A DNA stretch of 10,929 nt, taken from contig CAMCPC010000022.1 of assembly GCA_945876665.1 (NCBI GenBank), positions 1 to 10,929 on the forward strand, read 5' to 3'. A model generated the notes under the pieces. That model did not search any database. It had not been told where the DNA came from and was given only the letters and a program-made list of their open reading frames with translations. Made by a program: the position numbers and the translations under genes. Shown here piece after piece: positions 1 to 6,306 of this stretch. Within the stretch, counting starts at the first letter, position 1; each line of letters begins with the position of its first letter. This DNA is from an uncultured Oscillospiraceae bacterium (GTDB taxonomy: Bacteria; Bacillota; Clostridia; UBA1381).

Positions 1-130
1 ACTCATAATTACCTGCTTTCCGCAGACAGTAACCATTTATATTTTAACATATATAACAACCGCTTTTGTCAAGGTGAACTTCGGGTATTTTTTAAATTTA
101 TAGCTAAAATCCGAACTTCACTTTGTCAAT
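1..130 (-). promoter_or_regulatory. Probable upstream control region of a leftward gene off the left edge
   Basis: Read on the minus strand, two TTGACA hexamers (complements of 67-72 and 124-129) lie on the same strand. Between them is an inverted repeat, GTGAACTTCGG at 74-84 and CCGAACTTCAC at 111-121, with a single central mismatch. A possible start codon ATG (6-4) follows an AGCAGG-like SD at the window edge, so a leftward gene may begin here, but only two codons are visible. No convincing -10 box sits at 17 bases from either TTGACA. The inverted repeat could be an operator. Function of the gene cannot be read. Confidence 0.3.
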
Positions 131-208
131 TTAGGCCATTACTATATATATTGTAAATTAACCAAAGTCCATTATACCGGACCGAAACAAGGTTTTCTTG
201 CAAAATTC

Positions 209-244
209 AAAAAGAGCATTTTCTATAAAAATTCGAAAATGCCC
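209..244 (-). terminator. Rho-independent terminator of the 268-812 gene
   Basis: The arms 214-223 (GAGCATTTTC) and 235-244 (GAAAATGCCC) form a 10-bp stem with one G-U pair and an 11-base loop. On the minus strand the stem is followed by TTTTT (209-213). It begins 24 bases after the stop of the broken gene. The other strand has TTTT after the stem, so it may act both ways. Confidence 0.75.
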
Positions 245-267
245 TTTTCACACCCATAAAATTTATT

Positions 268-812
268 CTATACTAATTCGATAGGATACTTTTTATTATC
301 AAGCTCAACAACAAACTGTCCACCATTATTCAGCAAATGAATTTTATCAAAATCTCCGTCAAAATCATCTACATCACAAGTAAATTTGCAATCCACAGTT
401 TTCGGTTCTAACTGTACATCCATTGTATTTAATTTACACTTTGTCAGTTCAAAGTGAGCAGGTGTTACAAAGTTACTTACCACGCTTAATCCATAAACAG
501 TATTATCATATACAAGTAGTGAATACGTATAACTTCCATCAGATATATGTATCAACTTTTTCTGTTTACAATCCCAAATAAAGATGATTCCTCCTGAGCA
601 TTTGCTGTAAGCATTATTCCGACAATCCACTCACCTTGTACGTATACTCTTACGCTTTCTTGATCTATCGCATTCGCATACGACCAATATTTTTGCAAAT
701 CAGAATAATGAATGACATTTTTATCAGAATTGATAACATATTCCATGAAATCATCGTCTTTGGACACGATTTTAATCTTTATATCATATCCATTTTTATC
801 TCTCCATATCAA
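268..812 (-). pseudogene. Unknown small protein gene, frameshifted
   Basis: Two overlapping reading frames appear to be halves of one protein. The upstream half (812-552) reads through ...VYVQGEWIVG and then runs into out-of-character sequence. The downstream half (630-268) becomes protein-like from NNAYSKCSGGIIFIWD onward. A missing base near 616-625 would join them into about 180 residues rich in beta-strand patterns (IIFIWD, YSLLVYDNTVYGL). The 5' end is also odd. The only ATG with a proper SD (GGAGAG at 801-806, ATG at 793-791) reads just MDMI and stop, while the long frame can start only at TTG 812, which has no SD. This suggests a second lesion or a sequencing error. No family is recognised. 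Two separately translated overlapping genes are possible but less likely. Confidence 0.55.
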
Positions 813-824
813 AAAGTATAATTT

Positions 825-853
825 ATTATATCACACCTTATAAAAAAATTCAA
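825..853 (-). promoter_or_regulatory. Sigma-A-type promoter for the 268-812 gene
   Basis: On the minus strand, TTGAAT (853-848), a 17-base spacer and TATAAT (830-825) with an upstream TG (extended -10, TGATATAAT). The predicted start near 818 gives a short leader carrying the GGAGAG SD at 806-801. The promoter looks intact although the reading frame behind it is broken. Confidence 0.65.
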
Positions 854-884
854 TCTGTGTATATTTAATAAATAATACATCTAT

Positions 885-919
885 AAAAGGCCGGCAGAAT
901 GAAATATTTCATTCTGTCG
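885..919 (-). terminator. Rho-independent terminator of the amidoligase operon
   Basis: A perfect 22-base palindrome spans 895-916, centred on ATAT, and extends by further pairs to 892-919. On the minus strand it is followed by CCTTTT (890-885). It starts 13 bases after the stop of the glutamine amidotransferase gene, and marks the end of the three-gene operon. Confidence 0.75.
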
Positions 920-931
920 ACCAAGATTTTA

Positions 932-1855
932 TCACTCACTGCCGCAGTAAATAATATCCTCCAATTCTTCAAGGGAAAATCCCTGTTCATACAATTCCTG
1001 TATTACCTCCGGGTCTTCGCCGTACATTGCGGCAACGGTCTTTATATCTTCAAGATACTGCTCACCGTATACATCTTTTTCACCGTATATGTAACTGTAC
1101 CCAAAATCATACCAATGCGGACTGCTCGAATATGTATAGTTAAATCTGCCCTTTTCCGTCTTTCCGTTACTTGTGATTTTCAGAATATCTCCCTCTTTGA
1201 GTTCAAGCTGTTCATAATTGCCCGCCTGTAAATCATCAAATAGCTCTGAATCAATAAGCGCTCTCCAAAGTATTCTCTCAGTAGACGCAAACACATACAC
1301 TCCTATTTTTCTGAAATGCAGAATACTTATCGGACTATCGCCTTTTACAAGATAAATATTATTCTTGTTATCCAGTATATTAAAGCTGAAACTGCCGTCT
1401 ATTTCCTCCGCCATGAATTTTATACTGTCAAAGTCAAGTATATTCTTCATTTTCAACAGTTGCACCGCTACAAAGGAGTCAGTCTGTATTCTGCTCTTGA
1501 ATTTATATTTCTTCTGAATTTCCGCATCATTCATCAGCACACCGTTATGCGCCAGCGCAAACTGACAGTTCTTCACCGTTTCGCTCCACGGATGGTTATT
1601 ATAATTCTTACTCTTGTCGCCCTGCGTACTGTGTCTTGTATGACCTATAACAGCATTGATAAACTTCGGCACATTTGTCTTAAAGTGGTACGCGCTGACC
1701 GCCTGTTTGTTTATTTTTATTTTTCCCGAACTCACATATGCAATACCAGTTGCATCCGTACCGCGTTCTGCGCTTTCCTCTGCCAGAGAATTTACAAGCT
1801 CGTCCATATCCTTCAGTTTATTTTTATAGCTTAATACTCCAAAAATTCCGCACAT
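932..1855 (-). CDS. Stand-alone class-II glutamine amidotransferase (glutaminase domain)
   Basis: Cytoplasmic Ntn-type glutaminase, predicted to release ammonia from glutamine for the neighbouring amidoligase. Visible motifs: N-terminal MCGIFGVLS with catalytic Cys2 (exposed after Met removal), RGTDATG at 31-37, GHTRHSTQGD at 71-80 with the substrate-binding Arg74, AHNGVLMND at 102-110 with the oxyanion-hole Asn104-Gly105, and QTDS at 124-127. These match GlmS/PurF-type GATase_2 domains. At 307 residues it lacks the sugar-isomerase domains of GlmS and the synthetase domain of AsnB, so the acceptor half must be another protein. The C-terminal 70 residues are Tyr- and Glu-rich and not recognised. 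It starts 2 bases after the amidoligase stop, and its SD lies inside the end of that gene. The family is clear; the partner role is inference from context. Confidence 0.88.
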   Translation of the reverse strand: MCGIFGVLSYKNKLKDMDELVNSLAEESAERGTDATGIAYVSSGKIKINKQAVSAYHFKTNVPKFINAVIGHTRHSTQGDKSKNYNNHPWSETVKNCQFALAHNGVLMNDAEIQKKYKFKSRIQTDSFVAVQLLKMKNILDFDSIKFMAEEIDGSFSFNILDNKNNIYLVKGDSPISILHFRKIGVYVFASTERILWRALIDSELFDDLQAGNYEQLELKEGDILKITSNGKTEKGRFNYTYSSSPHWYDFGYSYIYGEKDVYGEQYLEDIKTVAAMYGEDPEVIQELYEQGFSLEELEDIIYCGSE

Positions 1856-1857
1856 AA

Positions 1858-2970
1858 TCAGACCTCCTCATTTGCTGTTACCGGTTCATTTACATATAGC
1901 CGTTTTGCCTTCAGATAATCAATGAGCTCCTGTTTATCCGATGTAATACGCTGCACAAAATCAAGCCATGTAAGATTTTGAAGCTCCTCATCAGACAAAG
2001 AAACAGCGACATCACAGATTTCGTCTACCATCTGTAATGTCGCTGCAAATGTGCTGTACTTTAGTGTACCTCTGAATATTCTCATTTCAACTGTATTTTC
2101 ATTTTCAAGATTGACCGCCACATATCGTCCAAGGCATGAGTTTTTGGCGTGTTTTAATGTTTCTTTGGGATTTATAAGCCCGCCGCCGTAGCGTCTTGCC
2201 CATCTGTTAGCCTGTCCTTCTGTGCGGCGGCTGAATTTAAGGATTTCATTCCAGAACTTTTCATAGAAATACAGGATTTTGGCTATCGTGGCTTCCTGCT
2301 CCTCATATGTGTCTCCTAAACCCTTTCTGCTGATATGTACATGCAAACCACATGTACGCGCCTGATGACTCCGGTATTCGAGCTCAATTGCTTTCTGCAT
2401 AATCTTCTGCCACGGCATATTATGCAAATGATAATCCAGTGTCATCGGGTGTGACACCATTTCGAAGCCGTCATCAAGAGAACCATCGTGCTTAATATAC
2501 ATATGATTGTTCGTATTATTGGCAACACCTAATATTTTTTCGGCACAACAATCACATTCCCCGCTTTCATCAATTTCAAGCTCCACACCGTAATACCGCC
2601 CGCCTGTTCCATAAAAAATCGGTTCGGGCTTGTAGTAATAATCATGGATTATCTGATCGTCCTCATGTTCGTGATAACAGTCATGGCAATATGGATACTC
2701 CCTGTCATAATCGTCACCACGATAATACGCTTCATCAAGACTTATTACTCTGTCACAGCCATCGCATCGTGTGTAATACGTTTCATAACATCCTTCGCAT
2801 AAGTCATCGTCTACTGTATCATCCACCAGTACCCTTTCACCGCAATGCCGGCATGTCACTGTTCCCAATTCAAAACAGTCCTGACACATATGCATTCCAT
2901 TTACTACATGCTCCTCTGACGGCTCATATTCATTACCGCAGATTTCACAAATTAATTTTGTTTCTTTCAT
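1858..2970 (-). CDS. Amidoligase (PF12224-like) with N-terminal zinc ribbons
   Basis: Predicted ATP-dependent amide-bond-forming enzyme of the Amidoligase_2 family, a COOH-NH2 ligase group known mainly from genome context; substrates are not established. Residues 8-98 carry six CxxC pairs (8/11, 29/32, 40/43, 58/61, 69/72, 95/98), enough for about three zinc sites. The catalytic part has GVELEID at 128-134, then HDGSL and GFEMVSHPM, then CGLHVHIS with the HxH pair, and near the C-terminus TVEMRIFRGTL, all typical of the family. Start: ATG 2970 is preceded by AGGAGG (2985-2980) that overlaps the stop of the upstream gene. The frame is open further, to 3024, but has no SD there. It sits between a DUF960-like gene and a glutaminase gene. 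The zinc ribbons may bind the target protein or nucleic acid (inference). Confidence 0.87.
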   Translation of the reverse strand: MKETKLICEICGNEYEPSEEHVVNGMHMCQDCFELGTVTCRHCGERVLVDDTVDDDLCEGCYETYYTRCDGCDRVISLDEAYYRGDDYDREYPYCHDCYHEHEDDQIIHDYYYKPEPIFYGTGGRYYGVELEIDESGECDCCAEKILGVANNTNNHMYIKHDGSLDDGFEMVSHPMTLDYHLHNMPWQKIMQKAIELEYRSHQARTCGLHVHISRKGLGDTYEEQEATIAKILYFYEKFWNEILKFSRRTEGQANRWARRYGGGLINPKETLKHAKNSCLGRYVAVNLENENTVEMRIFRGTLKYSTFAATLQMVDEICDVAVSLSDEELQNLTWLDFVQRITSDKQELIDYLKAKRLYVNEPVTANEEV

Positions 2971-2983
2971 TTTGAGATTCCTC

Positions 2984-3271
2984 CTAATATTCGTAATTAA
3001 ATAACATTGTGCAGTGTGTTTCATCGTCTATCACAAAAATCTTTGCATTTAAAAAAGGAACATCTGTTTTTATCAGATATTCCCTCTTATATTCCGGCTC
3101 TTCTTGTGAATGGACAATTTTCTGTATTCCATTTTCCTCTGACAATTCAAATACCTGAAGATAATCCTTCCTGACTTCCATCATGTCAATCAGATTCCAC
3201 ATGATAGCCTGCAGAACTATCGGGACGTTCTCTGATACTCCTCTTGTTGCCAGACGTTTTCCATTAAACAT
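2984..3271 (-). CDS. DUF960-like small protein, first gene of the amidoligase operon
   Basis: A 95-residue protein starting MFNGKRLATRGVSE and containing a run like VLQAIMWNLIDMM, KDYLQVFEL and KIVHSQEEPEY. From memory these resemble DUF960 (PF06124), a family of unknown function found in Firmicutes and their mobile elements; this was not tested by search. No signal peptide, membrane segment or catalytic motif is visible. ATG 3271 is chosen because AGGAGG lies at 3285-3280 with an 8-base spacer. The frame extends to a TTG at 3319 that has no SD. Its stop codon overlaps the SD of the amidoligase gene, so the two are probably translationally coupled. It may be an accessory or substrate-recognition subunit of the amidoligase pathway (inference). 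Confidence 0.7.
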   Translation of the reverse strand: MFNGKRLATRGVSENVPIVLQAIMWNLIDMMEVRKDYLQVFELSEENGIQKIVHSQEEPEYKREYLIKTDVPFLNAKIFVIDDETHCTMLFNYEY

Positions 3272-3354
3272 ATTTTTCACCTCCTGCTTTATATTCAAAT
3301 GAATAATATATTTACACAAAAGTAGACTTTGCGCTCGAAATTATATATTATTTT

Positions 3355-3372
3355 CCTGTAATAAATAACAGG
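3355..3372 (+). promoter_or_regulatory. Short inverted repeat abutting the SD of the 17-codon ORF
   Basis: CCTGT (3355-3359) and ACAGG (3368-3372) form a 5-bp stem with an 8-base loop. The right arm runs into the AGGAGG SD (3370-3375) of the ORF at 3383. Pairing could hinder ribosome access. The stem is short, so this is tentative. The same 3286-3382 spacer must also hold the leftward operon promoter; a TATAAT is present on the minus strand (3345-3340) but lacks a matching -35 box. Confidence 0.25.
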
Positions 3373-3382
3373 AGGTGATTTT

Positions 3383-3436
3383 GTGATCCGCAGTATTATC
3401 AGAGGTTTGAAGAAGCTTTGGATTCTGTTATGGTAA
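3383..3436 (+). CDS. Putative 17-residue cationic peptide ORF
   Basis: GTG start 7 bases after a perfect AGGAGG (3370-3375). It encodes MIRSIIRGLKKLWILLW (Met for GTG), basic and amphipathic with a hydrophobic Trp-rich end, like a membrane-active or leader peptide. The stop TAA overlaps the SD (AAGGAGG, 3435-3441) of the next ORF, so the two are probably coupled. It is transcribed opposite to the amidoligase operon. It could be a leader peptide controlling the next ORF, part of a small toxin-like unit, or an unrelated peptide. Support is the SD quality and the pairing, not homology. Confidence 0.4.
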   Translation: MIRSIIRGLKKLWILLW

Positions 3437-3449
3437 GGAGGTTTTTATA

Positions 3450-3524
3450 ATGGGTAAATTTGCATTAGCTGCATTAATTCCGCTGACAGTAATATTATAC
3501 TTTGTCGGCAGGAATGAAGAGTGA
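3450..3524 (+). CDS. Putative 24-residue single-pass membrane peptide ORF
   Basis: ATG 8 bases after AAGGAGG (3435-3441). The product has an N-terminal Lys3, a continuous hydrophobic stretch from about residue 4 to 19 (FALAALIPLTVILYFV) and a charged end GRNEE. This is the shape of a small membrane peptide such as those in type I toxin-antitoxin loci or small regulatory peptides; no family is recognised. It follows the 17-codon ORF with coupled translation, and a hairpin lies just after its stop. A link to the adjacent amidoligase operon, for example as a carboxylate-bearing substrate, is speculation. Confidence 0.45.
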   Translation: MGKFALAALIPLTVILYFVGRNEE

Positions 3525-3526
3525 TT

Positions 3527-3549
3527 AGGGTGATTTTATCAATCACCCT
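3527..3549 (+). terminator. Hairpin after the two small ORFs, probable terminator
   Basis: AGGGTGATT (3527-3535) and AATCACCCT (3541-3549) form a perfect 9-bp stem with a 5-base loop. On the plus strand it is followed by TCCAC and then seven T residues (3554-3560), slightly distant for a classic terminator. The stem starts 3 bases after the stop of the 24-codon ORF and contains the last codons and stop of the convergent rep gene. Confidence 0.55.
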
Positions 3550-4592
3550 TCCACTTTTTTTGCATCAGCATATTTTAAGCAAAGGTCAAGAATATTTGTC
3601 CCTGACTTAATACTTGATCTGCATGGCAAAGGCATAGGTGCAATATCAAGACTGTATAATTTTTTTATAATATTGATAGGCTTTAATATTGGTTCTTTAA
3701 TCACTGCGTTACTAATGCCTTTATGCTTTGAAGCTGCAGAAATAAAATCAATCATCCTTTTTTTTGTTTTTCTTTTGAACGGAGATTGCTCAATAAATTC
3801 TCTTATTTCATACAAATAGTAGTAATTATTACTAAACCCAAGCGATTTCATTTGATGTTCAAAAACATATGTACCCACTTCCGGCAATTTATCAAAAAAA
3901 TCAGCTATATCTGTCAGCTGAAACTTTCGTTTTAGAAAGTCAATATAATTCTTAAAACATCTCGCTTCGCATCTTAAAATATTAGGGTACTTTTTGACCT
4001 GAATATCTTCTGTCAGAATTTGGTGCAATTTATTGTAAAATGAAAGCTCTACATAGTTATATCTTGTAAATGTGGCTTCTTCCTTTGGCACCACGTATCT
4101 TCCTGCACGTTTATCTTTAATAAATTTCTGATGGTATTTTATATTGGGAATGTACGATTGATTAATTTGTTTTATCCATTCTTTAACCTGCGTTTCCGAT
4201 CCCAAAATTATATTCGAACAGAAATCCAATCTTACTAAATGGCATTCATTTAGTAATGGTAAATATGATGATATTGTTTTCAACAAATCATTCACTTGCG
4301 GTATTATTTTGTAAGCATCATTGGCATGGAACACATTCAAATAATCTCCGCCATCAAAACACCGCGTAGGATTAATCCTATAGTTAATATGAACCACATA
4401 ATGTTTTTCATCAATATTAACTCGATATAAATAAATAAGTATCCCTCTTCCCTTTAGTCCATCAAATTTTTTCCTATTCTCATTGTGCTTGTCGGGGTAA
4501 TAAAGTGATTTATACTGCACAAAATCATTGTGTACATTTTTATATTCATAATCCTTTAATGTACATCCGACTTCAAAAGTATGTAAATTCAT
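3543..4592 (-). CDS. Putative phage/plasmid-type replication initiation protein
   Basis: A 349-residue soluble protein that by eye resembles plasmid/phage replication initiators of the gene II/X or Rep_trans kind, which nick an origin strand to start rolling-circle replication. Supporting motifs are HLVRLDFCSN with R121 and D123, VELSFYNK at 181-188 (compare the YNK motif of Rep proteins), and ILRCEARCFK at 205-214 (compare LR.E.R). The last 100 residues are Lys-rich and helical. No HUH motif is obvious, and the catalytic tyrosine cannot be named with confidence. ATG 4592 has AAAGGAGC upstream. The gene stands alone on this strand, upstream of the HTH-integrase block, as in many integrative mobilizable elements. 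The spacer before it (4593-4854) holds inverted repeats that could be an origin or operator. Confidence 0.5.
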   Translation of the reverse strand: MNLHTFEVGCTLKDYEYKNVHNDFVQYKSLYYPDKHNENRKKFDGLKGRGILIYLYRVNIDEKHYVVHINYRINPTRCFDGGDYLNVFHANDAYKIIPQVNDLLKTISSYLPLLNECHLVRLDFCSNIILGSETQVKEWIKQINQSYIPNIKYHQKFIKDKRAGRYVVPKEEATFTRYNYVELSFYNKLHQILTEDIQVKKYPNILRCEARCFKNYIDFLKRKFQLTDIADFFDKLPEVGTYVFEHQMKSLGFSNNYYYLYEIREFIEQSPFKRKTKKRMIDFISAASKHKGISNAVIKEPILKPINIIKKLYSLDIAPMPLPCRSSIKSGTNILDLCLKYADAKKVEG

Positions 4593-4638
4593 AGTTTACA
4601 TGCTCCTTTCATAAATAATTTATTCCACAAAACTGCAT

Positions 4639-4694
4639 AACTAGTGTCAGATAAAAAAACACTCAGTTGCCTGATAAATTGTGGCTTACAATTT
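4639..4694. repeat. Two inverted repeats upstream of the rep gene
   Basis: AACTAGTGT (4639-4647) faces ACACTCAGTT (4659-4668), an imperfect stem with a bulge, and AAATTGT (4676-4682) faces ACAATTT (4688-4694), a perfect 7-bp stem with a 5-base loop. They lie in the 262-base spacer between the divergent rep and HTH genes. Such repeats are common at replication origins and operators; which applies here cannot be told. Confidence 0.35.
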
Positions 4695-4785
4695 AGTTAA
4701 GCTGATTATAAAAATAAATATTCTATTCTTTTGCATAACCTATATAGTCCTAAAAAACAGATATTAACAGCTACAAATTGTTTTA

Positions 4786-4814
4786 TTGCAATGTTTAAAA
4801 CTGTTATTTTTAAT
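4786..4814 (+). promoter_or_regulatory. Possible promoter of the HTH gene at 4855
   Basis: TTGCAA (4786-4791), a 17-base spacer and TTTAAT (4809-4814). Each hexamer departs from consensus, but spacing is ideal and the predicted start near 4821 gives a leader of about 34 bases with the SD at 4840-4847. Confidence 0.4.
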
Positions 4815-4854
4815 TTACATCTGTCCAACATTAAATTAAGGAAGGTGATGCTTT

Positions 4855-5043
4855 ATGTTTATGTCTGATGAAGAAATGCCAAGCGTTCTGACTTTTGAAG
4901 AAGCTCGCGAATATCTTTATGTAAGCAGGAATACACTGCTCAACCTGCTTCATAGTAAAACGCTGAAGGGGTTTAAAGTCGGCAATAGATGGAGAATCCG
5001 TAAAGATGATCTCTTTGAATTTACAAAAAAAGAATGGTGGTGA
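4855..5043 (+). CDS. Excisionase-family helix-turn-helix DNA-binding protein (62 aa)
   Basis: A small MerR/HTH_17-type DNA-binding protein. Residues 11-33 (VLTFEEAREYLYVSRNTLLN and on) form the helix-turn-helix. FKVGNRWRIRKDDL at 40-53 is the wing with the typical G-x-R-W-R-I pattern, followed by an end helix FEFTKKEWW. The SD GGAAGGTG at 4840-4847 fits ATG 4855; ATG 4861 is a possible alternative. It is divergent from rep and convergent with the integrase. In integrative elements such proteins act as recombination directionality factors or as regulators of rep. The 67-aa HTH gene directly upstream of int is the more likely excisionase, so this one may be the regulator. Its last codons lie in the hairpin that terminates int. 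Confidence 0.75.
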   Translation: MFMSDEEMPSVLTFEEAREYLYVSRNTLLNLLHSKTLKGFKVGNRWRIRKDDLFEFTKKEWW

Positions 5044-5062
5044 CCCATTACAAGTCACCACT
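5025..5062 (-). terminator. Rho-independent terminator of the integrase gene
   Basis: GTGGTGAC (5037-5044) and GTCACCAC (5054-5061) form a perfect 8-bp stem with a 9-base loop, extended by one G-U pair. On the minus strand it is followed by CATTC and then seven T residues (complement of 5025-5031). It begins 20 bases after the integrase stop and lies inside the final codons of the convergent HTH gene. On the plus strand there is no T-run. Confidence 0.7.
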
Positions 5063-5081
5063 TCCTCTATTTGATAATGTA

Positions 5082-6239
5082 TTACAGCCCCTTCATTGCA
5101 TCTCTCAACTGATCTATGCTTTCATGCACATAGGTGTCATATGTAATCTGCACCCCCGAATGTCCCAACAGTCTGCTTATAAGCTTCACATCCACACAAT
5201 TATCAAATAGCCAGGATGCGAAGCTATGACGCAATATATGTACTCCGCTCGCTTCAATACCTGCTGCTTTATAAATAGCATTAACAGATTTAGCAAGGTT
5301 GTGAGGCGATAGATGTGTATCTTTGTCAGTGGTGAATATAAAATCTTCATCATCGCCACGATAATATAAATCCCTATGTTTCGAGATAGCTTCAAATGCT
5401 TTATCACAAAGCGGAATGATTCTCATACCCGATGCCGTCTTGACTGTCTTTTGTATAACAAGCGAACGATGTTTACCGCCGCTGCCGTCAGTAACAGAGA
5501 CTAAGTTCTGTTCGACTGTGACGGTTTTGTTTTTAAAGTCTATGTGCCGGTACTGTAATGCCAATGCCTCGCCTACTCTAAGTCCCGTAAATAGAATAAA
5601 TACCGCCCCGAACCCATATCGATAGCGGTACTCGTCAACACCTGTATATTTAGATGTTGCTATTTTGGTAAACAGATCCATTTCTTCTGCTGTAAGCGCT
5701 TTCTTCTGCTTCATCTCAAACTCTGATACAGGCGGAAGCCTGACTGCCGTAACAGGATTATAGCTAAGCTGTCTTTCAATAATGAGTTGATTAAAATATC
5801 CGTTTAGTGCTTCCTTTGCTTTCTTAATACTGCTGCGTGATAAGCCCTTATTCTTTAGAATTGTTATCATCTGCTGAATTTCATCTGATGTGATTGTCTT
5901 TACGTAATCATTGCCAAGGTATGGTATTACATTCCACTCAACCGTCTGCACAAGCCGGTCATAACTGGCCGGCTTAAGAAATGGTTTTTTGTGTGTTTGA
6001 AGCCACAGTTCCATTCCTTCAGCAAGCAGACAATCGGCTTGCTGGATTGATGCAAGATTTGCCTGTTCTTTCTTATAGCTACTCATTTTCTTACGTACTT
6101 CTGTAACTGTCTTACCGCTGAATGTTTTAATTTTGGGCTTACCATTCGGATTCTTGCCAATTTGCAGTCTTCCTATGTATTTTCCATTTCCACGGGGGTC
6201 TGAAATTATACATCCCTCGCCATTGCCTCGTTTACTCAT
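5082..6239 (-). CDS. int: Tyrosine recombinase / integrase (Tn916- and phage-type)
   Basis: A 385-residue site-specific integrase that cuts and rejoins attachment sites through a covalent tyrosine link. The N-terminal 55 residues (GNGEGCI, KYIGRLQIGKNPNGKPK) match the arm-type DNA-binding domain. About 70-155 is the SAM-like core-binding domain. The catalytic domain shows TGLRVGEAL with Arg221, HILRHSFAS with His334 and Arg337, LLGHSG with His360, and the nucleophile Tyr370 in YDTYVH. All required residues are present, so the enzyme looks active. Start ATG 6239 has AGGAGG at 6254-6249. It follows the excisionase-like gene after 60 bases, the standard xis-int order, and is terminated by the hairpin at 5025-5062. 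TGTATTACA overlaps its stop codon. Confidence 0.93.
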   Translation of the reverse strand: MSKRGNGEGCIISDPRGNGKYIGRLQIGKNPNGKPKIKTFSGKTVTEVRKKMSSYKKEQANLASIQQADCLLAEGMELWLQTHKKPFLKPASYDRLVQTVEWNVIPYLGNDYVKTITSDEIQQMITILKNKGLSRSSIKKAKEALNGYFNQLIIERQLSYNPVTAVRLPPVSEFEMKQKKALTAEEMDLFTKIATSKYTGVDEYRYRYGFGAVFILFTGLRVGEALALQYRHIDFKNKTVTVEQNLVSVTDGSGGKHRSLVIQKTVKTASGMRIIPLCDKAFEAISKHRDLYYRGDDEDFIFTTDKDTHLSPHNLAKSVNAIYKAAGIEASGVHILRHSFASWLFDNCVDVKLISRLLGHSGVQITYDTYVHESIDQLRDAMKGL

Positions 6240-6259
6240 AAATTTATACCTCCTGTCAT

Positions 6260-6306
6260 TGTAATACTTGAATATAATGTATAATTGAGCGCAAATGTAT
6301 TACTTG
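6260..6306. repeat. Direct repeat TGTAWTACTTG between xis and int
   Basis: TGTAATACTTG (6260-6270) and TGTATTACTTG (6296-6306) differ at one base and are 36 bases apart. The second covers the last codons of the excisionase gene. The 8-base core TGTAWTAC also occurs at 5078 over the int stop and twice at 10320-10339. These could be integrase or excisionase binding sites; this is inference from position. Confidence 0.35.

Noticed and set aside
590..640. Programmed -1 frameshift joining the two halves of the 268-812 gene
   Set aside because: An SD-like AGGAGG is present, but no X-XXY-YYZ slippery heptamer lies in the correct frame at the right distance. A plain one-base deletion explains it better.
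899..1834. Plus-strand reading frames 899-1231 and 1316-1834
   Set aside because: They are antisense to the clearly coding glutamine amidotransferase, have no SD and their translations resemble no protein.
2691..2975. Plus-strand frame opposite the amidoligase zinc ribbons
   Set aside because: The His/Cys-rich look is the mirror of the CxxC codons on the real strand; no SD.
2971..3024. Longer N-terminus for the amidoligase
   Set aside because: The extension overlaps the DUF960-like gene and lacks an SD, while ATG 2970 has a perfect one.
4831..5061. Minus-strand frame over the 62-aa HTH gene
   Set aside because: Shadow of a well-supported HTH gene and overlapping the int terminator.
5186..5625. 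Other frames within int (5186-5407 minus, 5416-5625 plus)
   Set aside because: Int is complete with all catalytic residues; these frames have no independent support.
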